DNA of 64,000 nucleotides, taken from assembly GCF_015832195.1 (NCBI RefSeq), contig NC_052018.1, positions 66,649,666-66,713,665 on the forward strand, read 5' to 3'. A program made the translations under genes and the position numbers. Within the stretch, counting starts at the first letter, position 1; the number at the start of each line of letters is the position of its first letter. A model generated the notes under the pieces. That model had not been told where the DNA came from and did not search any database. It saw only the letters and a program-made list of their open reading frames with translations. This document shows, one piece after another, positions 12,939-25,655 of the stretch. This DNA is from Motacilla alba alba (lineage: Eukaryota; Chordata; Aves; Passeriformes; Motacillidae).

Positions 12939-15514
12939 CAGAACTTTTTCTTTCCCTTCTCCCCCCGACCTCTTTCTCTTGAAATTACTGGTCCATACAT
13001 TCTCATCTTTTAAATGGCATGCATACATCCTGATTTTTGAAATTCATTTTTCAAGTAAAAGGATTTCCAAGTAAAATTCACCATCCTTAGGGTGGGTGGG
13101 CAAAGCCTTGAGAAGAGATATCCAAACACACCGTGCTGAGCTTATGTCAGACACTGCCTCCCCTGAGCAACTTCTGAGCCACCTTACCTTGAGCCTTCTT
13201 TCACCAGTGCAGCTTTCCTAAACATTTTGCCATGTGGTTGGCCTGCACATTGCACCACTAAGTATGTTTGAAATCTGAGACTTAGACAAGACAAATTATA
13301 TTTTCACCAGAAAACTGAAAGTTTCATCTTATTCCTCTGTAAAGAATATTTTTGTACCAAATACTTTTCTTCTCCTACCAAGTGTTTGGGGATAAAATCT
13401 CTGTTTTAAAAATGGTAATAATTATGAAAATAGCATTTAGGTTTTCATAGTTCTCCAAAATGTTTGAACTATTGAAAATTCATCCTCAAGAACAAGAAGT
13501 ACAGATGATGTGAGTGTAGCAGTAAAAGTAATTGAAATTGTAAAGGTATGAAGATCAAGAAACTCCACTAGAAGTATTTGTGCAATGTGATGATTGCTGT
13601 TCTTCCCTCTGTAACACATGCCAGTGGCTGAACATCAGGGTTTGGATGTATACATACACTCAGTTACTGTAAAACTTGTCCTACTGAATCCAACAATCCT
13701 GAGAATTTAATTCAAAGGTTCAGAAAAAGTATGTGAATTTTTGAGTTACATTTGTACCAAATGAGAATTCTGCCTCTATTGTCAGTGCAGTAGTTTAGAG
13801 GGGAGGAACTCTAATCTAAAAGCAGGTACAAGTATGATTTGCCTGAGTTTCTTCTTTGAACTTAGAGAAAAATGGTCTCCACCTAGGTGAGCAAGAGCCA
13901 GCTGCCTTCATGCTTATACACATGCATGTCTGGTCCTGTAGAGTGGGCAGAAACTGAGCTGATGCACTGAGCAAGTGTAATTTAAATAACAGGTTTAATT
14001 ACACTCCTTGAACTGGAGCGTCAAGTTTGTGACAAACGTGTAGTAATTTCCACTGTACCATATAGAGTCAGCAAATGTTGATCAACAGGTACTGCTTATT
14101 TTGTCTTTTTGAAGTTTTGATTTAAAATAACTGAGATCAAACCAGTTCCAAGAACAAGATATGCCTGCACTGGATTCTTAAAGTTTATTCATTTTACCAA
14201 TTCATTGTTTTTCATGGTACATGTTCTTAGTAGCAGCAGAAGTCAGAAAGCAACTGCTATGAAAAGATAATGTGGTTTTCGAAGGCAATATTGTTGAGTG
14301 CTGTAAAGAAAAAGAGAAGTTAGTAGCTTTTGTACAGACTTAAAATTTGTGTGTGGTGACATCTGATTTCCTGGATATTGGTGGTTGTCAATAATCACAT
14401 CCTAGTCGGGGTATGTCATCAAACAGTTCTGAAGGCTAAAAGCTACACATTTTCATAAATCAGACAGAGTTATATTCCCACAGCATTTGACAAATCTGCC
14501 CTTAAATATTCCTTTTTGTTTAGATTATGAAGGAAGCCTATTATATTAAAATTATTTTGCCTCTGGTTAACAGAGAATAGTGTTGTTAATGCAAAAAAAA
14601 AAAAGAAAGAAAATGGTGCACAAGCAGTTTATTTTTAAAAGCCATTTTCTAAACATTTCATTTGTTTTATGTCCATTACCTACATTAAAACTGAAGGCGA
14701 ATTGGGAATTATATTTAGAAATAAACCTTTTTTCCTCATTAAAATATACTTTATGCATTTTTAGGCTCTCTGGAGAATTAGAGCAAATAGCTGTCCTCAG
14801 GAGGACTTTCATTTGCTTAAAAGTGAGGATTTTTCATTTTTGTTTTCTTACAGAATATGGTAGTTTAAAAGAAGTTATTCAAGTAACATGGGTTGTTGAA
14901 TTCCTTTTCCTTTGTTTTTCCCGGTATCTTTTGCTTTTCCAAAAGAATTTTCAAAAAACCCACTTCCATGTATTTAAATATTTATTTGGTACTTTTAAAT
15001 CAGTGTTAGAAATAAATAAATTACTCCAGAAGCTATTTTGAAATTCAAAACCTGTCAATTTCATTTTGTCCTTTCTAATTCAGACACACTTTTTCTGTTC
15101 CCTTGATTTTTCTTCCCTCTTCTTCTCCCCTAAATCTCTGGAGCATTTCAAAGAAATACGTTGATGACCGCAGGATTTTTGCTTTGTTTCTATACTTCAA
15201 TATTTGAATTCAAGAAATAGGTTGTATCTAATCTGTTCAGTTTTGATGCCTCTGATGTCAAAACCCAAGGGACATAACAACAGACACCACCTTGGTCTCT
15301 TCAAGATGAGAAGCCAGTTTTGTATTGTCTTATATCTGCCCCTATGATTTCCATAATGCTGACTTAATAGAAAAAGCTGTGCTTTAAAATCCCTTGTGGT
15401 TTTAAATTAATCAGTTTTCAAAAACAAAATTCACTGACAAAAAAAAATTACTTTGTGTTGATTCTCTGCTCTTTTCCTTTGGCAAATTTTAGTGAACTTT
15501 GCCAATTTCAATCA

Positions 15515-15580
15515 TACTTGAAAAATAATATTTGAAAAAATACTTGAAAAATACTTTTGAAAAAGACTTGAAAAATTTTG
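15515..15580. repeat. Degenerate tandem repeat of a TACTTGAAAAA-like unit
   Basis: About five imperfect copies of an 11-16 base A-rich unit built on ACTTGAAAAA follow each other directly. This is simple-sequence expansion with no sign of function. Confidence 0.7.
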
Positions 15581-18500
15581 GTTTTGATTTTCCAGCCATG
15601 TTTGTGAAGAACTATGAAATAATTGAATAGAAAACATATGCTCAGTTTACACATGAGCAGATTCTTGCTTTTCTACTTGCAGCATGAGGATAAGCAATTC
15701 CATAATCAGATTTGAATACAGGACCTGATGGCAAGACAGACAGTGAGAGCTTGATGAGCCCTACTGATTGTGAGCCATTGCAGTTAATCTCAGTGAGAGA
15801 GCTGTGGTTCTGCACATTCTACAGGCCCCCAGCCTGGTTCTCTTATTTTTATACCTCTCCATCTGAAAATTCCTATATTCAGATAGTGTGTTAGCATCCA
15901 AAACTGACAAGATTGTGCACTATCCTTCAGTGCTTTGGTTCCAACCATCCCCTACCCCACCCAACAGAAGGGACCCTCCCAAGAAGATTTATGTCACTTC
16001 TGCCCCAGAGTATCCTATGAGAATATGAGGCTTGAGCTTTTCTCCACACATAAAATGTCATGGACTTGTCCCAAGACTTGACTTGACAATTGCTACTCCA
16101 TATTGTGACATGACATCGTGACTCCATGCTCTTGGGATTGCTTCAGAAAGAGAAGCTGCAGTGCATGCCACTGCACCACAGCGAGAGTGGAATTATGTAT
16201 GATCCCTCCAGGCTTTCTGCTTCTCTTAAAGCATTAATCAAAAAGCAGCCTTGGAACCAGAAGACTTAGGGGATGATGCTTTGGAGGTGTTCATGACTTT
16301 CTGTTGGAAAATGGAAGAAAGATCTTCAAGCGTCACAGCAGGACTATCTGTGCTGATTTTGCACTCTCATATTATTGTCTCCTCAAGGGATGATAATAGC
16401 AATAACTCTGTTATATACCAATGGCCTTTTTCTGTCACTTATATAAATCTTTTAGGTGCTATTGTTCATTCAGAAGCAATCCAAAGAAAGGCTGGCTGAT
16501 TAAGAAAGACCCAGTTGTCTGGTGGTATAAATACTGGCTTATGGCTTTGCCCTTCGTGACCTGAGAGGAACCATAGGTTGGATTTTTATTATCAGTACTT
16601 CCCCAATGAAGCTATTTTTCCTCAAACCTCACATATTAAATTGATTATGCACCATGTCATTTTAAAAGTATGCAGTTGCTGTTGATTTATATGGTCAGAC
16701 TGGCTGCCAACTCAGCAATTTCCATCCTAAAATAACAGATCCAAAAAAACCCCAAGTCCCACAGTCGGCTGCTTTATGTTGTAATGAGTCAGCTGCAGAT
16801 CTGTGCAACCACTAATTTCAGCCCATTTGTCCAAAGGGACAAGCAAAAACATGCAATTTTCTAGCAATTATAATCAGTGAAGAACTCTACATGGAAATGG
16901 TCAGCAGAAATATCAAAAAAAGAATTTAGACCAGGAAGCATCTTCTGCTGTTTTCTACATGCGCTCTCTCTATATCCATATATATGTTTCCAGTAAGTAA
17001 TTAGATGACAATCACAGACCTAGTTGGCTAGTTTTGGGAAAAGAAAAAGAGCATTAAAATCTGAAACAACAAGACCTAAAACAAAACCCAAACCTGATGG
17101 AATCAGTGAAGTTGCTGAAGGTTTGCAACTAAGTGTGTAGTTAAGTGAATGGATGCTGGCAAAGCAGTGCAAGTTTTAGTAGTGACTCTAAACACTGTAA
17201 CAAAAGGAATGAAAAATTTTCTACATGTGGTTGTTCCAGATGTAAACCAGTGAGGCCTTTGTGTCATGTGTGATTCTCTGCCACTGAACAGCATGCTGAC
17301 TAACAGAGAGCAGTAGTAAGTGTGGCAAATGGACAGTATTTCTAAAAGCAAGGAGAGAGAGGCAGCCCACAAAGCTAAAATAAGGCTGCTATACTCTTCA
17401 TTTGTATAATATGCATCTTGGTAATAATTAGGAAGAAGTAAGAGAAGAAATTAGTCTATGCTTACTTCTAGGAGTTCAGGATACAGAGCTTGCTGATATC
17501 TTCCAGATATTATTGTAGAGCTACCATGTGTTGATCACTTAAATCCCACTCCACTGTAGTGATACAGTCCTTTGTTTGTGACTGAAACATGGAAAGCTGT
17601 AAATTCAGAGAAAGAAATGGCATCCTCAGAGTTTTCTAGTGGCAGCAGGAAATGAAAAAAAAGTCCAACCTATAGTGTAGTACAGCATCTATACTAATGG
17701 GTACTAATCTATACCCATTTCCATCATCTTCCCTTTTGGCACAATGAAGGGCACCAGGCACTGAGGTATCCTTTTTTGTTGTGTAAGAGCCAATGACCAT
17801 CTGACAATCACTGCGGACACCAGCTTTTATCATTCCAATTACTTATGACCGTTATCATGTGTGACTGTGTCATTTTAAGGTGATCTACAGAGCTTTATAC
17901 TTAACTTGTGTATTGTTTCTGTTAATGATGCATAGTTAAGCCTAGAGCAGTAATGTAATGAGATGAATCAAATGGAGTTCATTTGTAGGGCCTGTGAAAA
18001 AAACCATCTTTAACAGACCTTGCATTTAATGAGAATATGGTATTGATTAAATTAGATCCACAATGGCATAAACAATAACACTGAGTTTTCAAAGTGTGCT
18101 GATTGAGCTTCTACTTCAGATTTAGGCTCTGGGGTTAGAAATGGGGTGAATGCATATCCATAAATAGTCTTTGCTTGGCATCAGTACTAATTAGTGTAAT
18201 TATATGCCAATGTCATTTGTTTAATTTATGAGTTGGCAGCATGGCTGAAAGTAGGGGTTTTTTCTTGCCTTTTCTGTTTAGAATTTGGTTATTAGGATGA
18301 GGTCGTTAGTTTACAATTAAGTCACTTTATTTCCTCTAGCTTTAATATTAATGGAACACTTCATCACTGGAGCCCGTATCTTGCCTTTCTGGTAAATAGA
18401 GGGAGGAACTCCTATGGGGTTTTTAGCTTCCCACTCTATCATTAAAGCTGCAGGAAGAATTTCTTATATGTGTTATATGAGAGAATGAGGCAATTTTTAT

Positions 18501-21169
18501 TAAGTCATTTTTGTACACACATTCCCATCTTCATGCCTCCAGTGGGCTCTTTGGATCTTACCCCTAACCCTCCGCTGGCACAATCCACCAGTTCAGATGT
18601 GGAAGAAGCTTTTGCTTTGCAGAGAGGACAAGAGTGAAACTGGCTATAGTGACAGAGTTTTGCCAACCCAAACCAGCCCTAAACATTCAGTTCTAGGATA
18701 TGTGTCTGGCAGCAGTTGGCATCAATCCCTCTGATGAAAGCTTTTTCTCCTTGATGTGGAAAGGGGATAAGGGAGGAGACCTGTTCTTTGGATCACCCTA
18801 GACTATGAGTGTGCCACATAAATTACTCCTATTGTTAGGAGTGTGATGCTTAAAAATAAACAAGCAAAGAGATCATAAAAAGCTAGGAGAGATTCCCTTT
18901 CTCTCCCTCCATGCCGTTCCCTCTAGTGGTGGATCAGAGGAGGAGCTGCTGCCTTCCCGCAGAAGCTGCTGCAGAGCACAGCAAGCTCCTTGACATGGAA
19001 CTGGGTAGCAAATGTTTGAGACACCTTTCAGGACAAAATTTTAGAAGCAATTGTTCCTGTCATTTTAAATACTGTATTTTCCAGACAAGTATTCATATCT
19101 GTTCATAGGTTTTCTTTTTCTCTCCCCAAAATTAAATAACCTACAGGTCCATATTGCTGTCGTAAAGCACACACTTCCCTTTTGCAGTTGTCTTTGCCAG
19201 CAATATTCAGTCAGAATGAGGCGTGCTACTATAGTAGAAAACTGTATTTTAATCTCAGTTCACTAGTTGTGTCTTTAATTTTTCTAAGTCTCTCCAGATA
19301 TGTTTTAAAAGAATCCTAAATCTAATGCCCTCAGGAGTGCAGGCAATGGCTTTTTACCAGCATAGCTGTGTTTTGTGTACAGTTTATATGTCCCTGCATA
19401 TAACCTCTGTGCCTGAACCTTCTGAACCAACTATCCTGAGTTCATTAAAAAAGCTCCTCTGTGCAGTTCCTGATAGAAACCCTGGGTAGTTACAATGGTG
19501 ACCATGTGAGGATGTGTCAGAGTGGGACCCTTGCCAAGGCTGGCCTCCTTCCACCCTCTCTGTTTACTCCTCTGTCTCTGGAGGAAGGTGTACACCGGAG
19601 AGCTCTGCCCCTTGACAGCAGGATTAGCTGGTTTTGCAATTTGATGGGGTGGGTGGGAGTGCAGAAAGGCTGAAGTTGAGCAGCTGGCAGGGCTCTGAAA
19701 GCAGTTAAAGGGAGAGCTGGGGATATTGCCTGAGAGTGGAAGTCCTCTGCTGGCATTCCTTCATCCATCCTACATTCCAGCCTTCTGCATTCATCTCAGA
19801 TGTCTTCCAGAAACCTTCCCAGGAGAAACAGCTGCCTCACGCTTAAAAGAGGAAATATTCAAAAGCTCCTGAAGTATTAAATCTTGGAGGATTGATGCAA
19901 TTTCTCCTTTTTGACAACAGTTTTTAACTCATCTATTGCTACAGTCAGAGGCTGAAAGACTAACATAAAATATTATGTTTATTTGAATAAAAGGTGGTAC
20001 TTTCTGCAAGTTCTCAATGGTCTTAAAAGTGGACAGCTCTTTGATATTAAGTCATATAGCTTAACAAGATTTGAAAAACCATATTGAGAGAAGGATCGCA
20101 GTGATGTGATATTGGCATGTGTGTTCGAATTTTCAAGGTCTCTAAGTACTTTAAGCTTGGTCATCTAAAAGTGGCACTTAGATGGGTTTTTTGAAGTATC
20201 CACTAATAGTTAGGAGATTGATAGATAACTTAGCAAATATACAATTTTTTGGCCCTTTGATATCTTAAAACTATCTTCAAAATAAGAAATGTGGGGGAAA
20301 AATTGTGTGTCTTTCTGTCCTATAGAAATGGCTGAAGTTTTACTCCCATGCCATTGGAAGGGAGAGACAAACATTGATCTGATATAGGACTGACTCTTAG
20401 GGATTGCTCACGGACAGAAGTAGGAGCCTGACAAGAGTCTGGCAGAGAGGCTGAAGCCTGAACATCTACACACATGGATACGTTCATACTTGTATTGTTG
20501 TAAACAGGCAGCTTCTGAGTTGGACTTGCAGCAGATTACTGTTAATTGCAAGTAAAATTTTGGGTAGATACTCTGAGTCATAGACATATGGTCCCGTTCT
20601 CCTAAGAGTGTGGGTCTACTTGTGTTAACACTTGTGAAGCTGTAAACCCAGAGCAGCTTCCTAGAGGCAGTGGCTTTAGCATAAAATTTGCCAGGGTGTG
20701 AAGGGGAACGGGTACCTGAAGAAGGGTGGTTAAGATATGGAAGGGATCTTAATTGCTGTGGTATATTCTGTAATTTTGCTAGAGGAGATAGAGATGACAT
20801 TGATATTCTTCAGAAAAATAAACAGCAATTGTTCTTAAAGATAGAAGACTTAAAGATAGAAAACTTCCATAACTAAATGCATATTAAGTATTTTTCCTTC
20901 TATATATTTCTTCCAACGTGATTGCTTCACATGTTTGACAGCATTTTGAGGATGGCAGTGTTTGCTGCAACCCCTAGCATATTATTAAATGAGTTTTCAG
21001 TGTTGTGCCCAGGTCACTGCTGTTAAGTGTTTGCTCGAGTACCAACTGTATGCCTGGCATTGCCTGAGAACATGAGGATGACAGCTTGGAAAACTGCGAA
21101 GGCAGCTGAACAATCAGTGTGTTTTTAAATCAGCATGTTGGAAATGGATCTGCCGCCTTCAGGTAAAGC

Positions 21170-21760
21170 AGAGCTTTTGGGGAAATTTGAACAGAAGAGA
21201 TGATATAGGGCGAAAGAGAAGGAAGCTCCAAAAATCTGGTAGGCGGGAGGTCTGGGAGGAAAGAGGAAGGTGTGGAGGGAAGCAAGAAGTTAAGGTAAAT
21301 TGCAGATAAATTTATGTAATTTATATATAAACAAGATAAATTAAAAGGGCTCAGAATTACACGGAGTTTGAAGGAGGCTGGTGTGTTTTGATTCTGAAGG
21401 AAAGCTAATGGTGAAGCAAAAAATGGAGGGGTGGGAGAAGGAAAGAAAAGAGGTGATTAAATTTTCAGGCAAGAAACACATTTATTTGGCAGCACTTTTA
21501 TTTGTATGATTTTTGTGCGCACAGGAAGAATGGAGGCTGCAGTAATGAAAATGGGAATGTGTTAGAGATGAAGTAGAGGATTGCATTCTAAGGATGGAAA
21601 TGAAAAGGTGAATTTTGAAGATGCTGAAGAGATTGGTGTCAAGACTTGGAGATGGTTTGGATGTAGCAAAGGGGGAAGAAATCAAACACAACCCCCAAAT
21701 GCAGGCTGGAGTAATCAAAAGAGAAGTTGTACTGTCCACAGAATTAGGAAAGTTTTGTGA
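21170..21760. other. Purine-biased tract (plus strand)
   Basis: For about 600 bases the plus strand is strongly enriched in A and G (many GGAGG, GAAAG and AGATG words). As a result the minus-strand frame at 21482-21739 encodes an artificially Ser/Thr/Leu-rich peptide. It is not a simple tandem repeat. It could be a decayed transposable element of an unrecognised family or a compositional island. Confidence 0.5.
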
Positions 21761-22109
21761 GGAGAGGTATATTTGTTTTGGCCATAACCCATAAAAAATG
21801 ACAAATAATTACAAACTTTCTTGGATAGTTTATTCATACTTAAACAATGATTTTTTTCATGGAATTAACAGCATAAGCTCCCAGCAACTGAAACAGTTGC
21901 CAGCTAATTTAAAACAACATTACATAGATTTGTAAAAGGCCTCACATTTCATAGCTCTGTTGAAATGGTTGGTAGTTTGGGGATTTTATAGGTTTTTCAG
22001 ATACAAGTGGCATAGGAGGAAAGGGAAAATGTAATTGAAAGATTGGAAGTTGGTAGGAAAGTTTAAGGCAAAATGCTAGTACCTTAAGTAGGTAGGCTGT
22101 ATGTGCAAA

Positions 22110-22188
22110 GTGCTAGAGCAGGGACATTAGACCAGATGGCCCCACTATTGTCTCTTCCCACCTTACCTATTCTCTGGTTCTGTGATTA
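22110..22188 (+). mobile_element. Short CR1 (L3-like) 3' fragment
   Basis: The series ACATTAGACCAGATGGCC, then TCTCTTCCCACCTTACC, then TGGTTCTGTGATTAG follows the end of CR1/L3-type elements, where a GACTAGATGACC-like motif precedes a 'cccttccaaccc' block and a final ATTCTGTGAT repeat. Only the last 80 or so bases are recognisable. It is diverged, so likely old. Confidence 0.5.
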
Positions 22189-22189
22189 G

Positions 22190-23425
22190 TTACAAGTAGG
22201 TACTGCATTTTTTTGTGCATTCCAGATGGGGTTTGATCTTCCTTGTTTCATTTCTACTTACAGCAACAACCTTTCTACATTAATTCCAAGTGGCCTGACC
22301 CTGCTTCTATATCCTGTGTACTTCCTCCTTAGGCTTAAGTAATAACAGGAGTTCTTTGTTCATCCAAATATCATGGCTAGTATTGCTCTTGATGCCTTCC
22401 TGGACCACAGTTTGAAAAAAAAGCTGTTTCTCAGCTACTGTTAATATATCTACATAGAGCTGTTTATTCCAAAGATTTTTACAGTAACACAAAAATTACC
22501 AGTTTTACTCTATATAGCTGAAAGTCGCGGTTCTTTCTTTCAGGATTGACAGCAAGGTTTGTTTTCTGCCAGCTGTCAGGTCTAGAGTATCCTTGAGAAA
22601 TCACCTCCTAATGAACCATTGTGGACTACCCAAGTGGAAGAGTCTGACAGCTGTTTGACAGATATACATCAATAAAGTGTCACCATCCTGACTCAGCTGA
22701 TAGACAGCATTGAAACAATCAGTTTCATATTATCGTGGCATTCACACTATAAAAAAATAGTGGATTGTGCATTTCTTCCCCTCTTCCTTTGCTGTCATTA
22801 TCCCCAAGTGGGATGGTGCTGCAGATGCCAACCTGGCTATTCCTTCTGGGGAGGTAAGAGCAGCCCCTGTTCCTGAGGAAGATGTGAGGGCAGCCACACT
22901 TTGCTTCTATTCCTCCTGCCCAGCCCCATGCAGAGTAAAGCTCTGGGATGCCAGCATGTAATTTTAGAAGCAGGGAAGTTGGTACAGCAAAGAGATTGCT
23001 GTGCCGGTGGGATCCTCACAGTTACCAGTCTACTGTGTGACAGTACAGATGGAAATTCTTGAGCAGTGTGGTCCCTTTTATCAACATACAGATGAATGTA
23101 CTACCTCTTTTTCTTGGTGCTAAAGAGAGTCTGTAGTGTGGCTGAATTTAAAATGTTAAAATGTATTTATAAACCTAATGCTTCCTCCAGCTGGGAGCTG
23201 GAGCAATTCCTTTTGTTCAAGGACAGTAGTGGCTAGTCTGCGATAAGAGAAAATTATTCACGCAAAATGTCTGGAATACAGATTGCATCCTTTATTTCTA
23301 AACTGTTAGAGGAAGGACATGCACATGAGAGGTGGAAGGAAATAAAAAAAGTAAAAGTTTTAAGAAAGTCAGTCCACCTCCTGCCCCTCCCCAAAACAAA
23401 TATTTCCTGTTGCAACACCAAGGCC
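22190..23425. other. Unique DNA, no gene seen
   Basis: No repeat family, RNA gene or recognisable coding segment was seen. Frames are 65 codons or shorter. Confidence 0.5.
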
Positions 23426-23769
23426 ACTTCAGTCATTTATCAGCACTCCTGGCTAACTGGGGAGGTCCTGGTAAACAGGAGGTCAGCACATGTCATGCTG
23501 TCAACAAGAAAGGTTGGAAGAAGAATTTGGACAACTACAGGCCTGTCAGTCTGACCTGGGTACCAAGGAAGGTCATGGAGCAGATCATCCAGAGTGCCAC
23601 CATATGGCACATACAGGACAACCAGGGGATCAGGTTCAGCCAGCTTGCATATGTGAAAGGCAGGTCCTGTTTGGCCAATTCTGTCTCCTTCTTTGATAAG
23701 GTGATACACGTCATGAATGAGGGAAGGGCTGTGACTCTTGTCTACCTGGATAAATCTGTGATTCTGTGA
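23332..23769 (+). pseudogene. CR1 ORF2 (reverse transcriptase) remnant
   Basis: An open frame of 145 codons whose second half (roughly residues 68-143) is CR1 RT, starting at N-Y-R-P-V-S-L-T. The first 30 or so residues are unrelated low-complexity sequence (K/S- and P-rich) from flanking DNA, so the ATG at 23332 is not a real start. The frame survives without stop codons over the RT part, which suggests a not very ancient insertion. It lacks the palm-domain catalytic aspartates and cannot encode an active enzyme. There is no evidence for expression. Confidence 0.75.
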
Positions 23770-23772
23770 TCA
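23430..23772 (+). mobile_element. CR1 LINE: reverse-transcriptase fragment joined to CR1 3' tail
   Basis: Positions about 23518-23747 translate in one frame to a piece of the CR1 ORF2 reverse transcriptase. The NYRPVSLT motif is followed by VPRKVMEQII, a Y-V-K-G-R-S-C-L-A-N stretch and V-Y-L-D. These are the N-terminal (finger) motifs of non-LTR retrotransposon RTs. The nucleotide match extends upstream to about 23430, in the part of ORF2 before NYRP. Immediately after the V-Y-L-D codons, where full CR1 continues with the FSKAF segment and the catalytic core, the sequence jumps to TCTGTGATTCTGTGAT, the octamer repeat that ends CR1. About 1 kb or more of ORF2 and 3' UTR is therefore missing. 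The F-A-D-D catalytic motif is absent, so the copy is dead. Confidence 0.88.
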
Positions 23773-25602
23773 GGAGTTTTCCTTTCCTTGGAATTACTGT
23801 ATGCTATCATCAACTTACAGTATTCATTATTATTATTATTAGAAAACTGAGCTGGAAGAAAACTAAGCTGGAAACTCCCCATTTTTCAACAAATCATTGC
23901 TTGCTAATCAGGGTATTATACTTCATTTAAGGAAATCACAGTGCAATTTCCTGCTAAGCAATCTATTATATTGGGGTGGAGAGGAAGCTTTAACTGCTGC
24001 TGCTACTGCTGTTTTAAAGTGCTGGTCTGCATTTTCTCATATGTGTGTAATTATTAGAGGGAAGGTACTTTTGAATGTTCTGATGAATTTCCTCATGAAC
24101 CAGACTGTGCTGTTCCACCCCTTCTGGGACACTGTACAGGATTTGTGGCAGTCAGAAGTGCAGAGAGCAAATAAAAGTGGCAGCTGTGGAGAAGCACCAG
24201 CTTCAAAGGTCTGCCCTTACCCCTTCATCTGCAGGTTGAAAGTTATTCAGACCATGACAGCTGAACATTTATTTCTTTTGTAGCAATTACTCCCAACATA
24301 AGTTTCCTCCAGGACATAATTGGGTCACTTGCAGTGGGTTTTGCTACCTGTCTGCTATGAAGTCTTGCATGAAATGTAGAAATGGGTCAAGAACATTAAA
24401 ATCTTGTAGGGAACTTTTTTCAGGCTTAGACCAGGGTTTGTGTGTGCATGTTCACAGAGACCAGGCATAAAGCATGTACTAAGGCATGTAGTCCTGTGTA
24501 CATAGACTGCGTGCTGGCAGGTCTGTGCATACTAAGAAGATTGACTTCTTTCCACTTGGACAGTGACAAGAATAAAGGAACATGCTAGGGTAGCCAATAA
24601 AAAACTGAAACTAGATTACCCTATACTTGCTGCTAAGAAATGCAAAGAGCATCTCCATTCATATAACATTTTTCCACTCAAACATTTGACTAAGGAGGCA
24701 TGAGGCAGTGCAGCTTTAGTCTTGTTAGAAATAAAGCAGCCCTCATCTCCTGACTCAAAAACAGTGCTCTGTGGCTTCTGCTTGGCTGAAGCAGTAGCTC
24801 CTGTCTTGTATCCTTTCAGTTTTAGTACTGCTTACATATATATAGCTTTGCTTATCGCAGTCATCTAATCCTTTACCAAAAAAAAAAGGCTGATATTTTT
24901 AAAGGAAAATAATCACCTAAAGACATTCTATTTCAAAGCTCAAAACATCCAACTCATTGATTTCTTGCCTTGCTGCATTTTCAGGTTGACTTGTCAGATC
25001 ACTTCCAAACATTGTTTTGGTGGAATAGCAGAGCTTAGTATGTACTTGCAGTGTCCAAGACCAGAGCTGAAGGATGCAGTCATGTCTTAACCTCTACCTC
25101 TAAATGTACGGTACCAGTCTCTCCCTTTTGCTGTCACACTGCAGCCTTTGCTCTGCTTTGGTTGCTTCCACTATTCATAGTTCATGTTGTTCTCTAGTTG
25201 TGATGGCTCAGCTTCCAGCATGGTTCTAGTGCACAGATGTTAATGCCAGAGAATCACTGGTATCACCTGCACAATACTGCACCAGAGATTTTGGCATGGA
25301 GCCCATTAAGTCTATGATTTATATTGGATCAGTGCTAGGGATCCCAGATGCAGTCTGGTGGAGAGAGTTCATCTTTGTCTGTCCTTGAGTTACAGAGGGA
25401 TAGCTGTGAAACCACAAATAGTTCAACTTCAGCACTGTGATTGCATTTATTGGTAAAGACTGAAGTGGACAAAGATGAAGAGGAAAGCTATTGGGGAGGC
25501 AGAACATTGATCATTTTCCAGGCACAATTTACCAGGAATCACATTAAGAATGGCTGAGCAATAGTGGCTGCTTTGTCCAGCTCTGTCTCTTTCCCGCAGG
25601 CA

Positions 25603-25655
25603 TGCACACACGTACACATATGTATTTGCACACCATACACAAACACACACACCCC
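25603..25655. repeat. Imperfect CA-rich microsatellite
   Basis: Runs of CACACA interrupted by GT, TA and TTTG. It is short and degenerate. Confidence 0.8.

Larger units (their letters stand above)
12939..22105. other. Unique AT-rich DNA, no gene seen
   Basis: About 9 kb with no recognisable exon or repeat family. The longest frames (14580-15041 plus, 153 codons; 20408-20800 minus, 130 codons) have no domain and are biased by local AT or pyrimidine content. Short low-complexity patches include a degenerate (TACTTGAAAAA)n stretch at 15515-15580. The last 0.6 kb before the next CR1 fragment is purine-biased and is listed separately. Confidence 0.55.

Noticed and set aside
14580..15041. 153-codon plus-strand ORF
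   Set aside because: Strongly F/L/K-biased, as expected of AT-rich non-coding DNA. It starts in a poly(A) patch and has no domain.
20118..20135. GTTCGAATT-like tRNA T-loop motif
   Set aside because: No matching A-box, acceptor stem or cloverleaf in the flanks. No tRNA gene was found anywhere in the window by this motif search.
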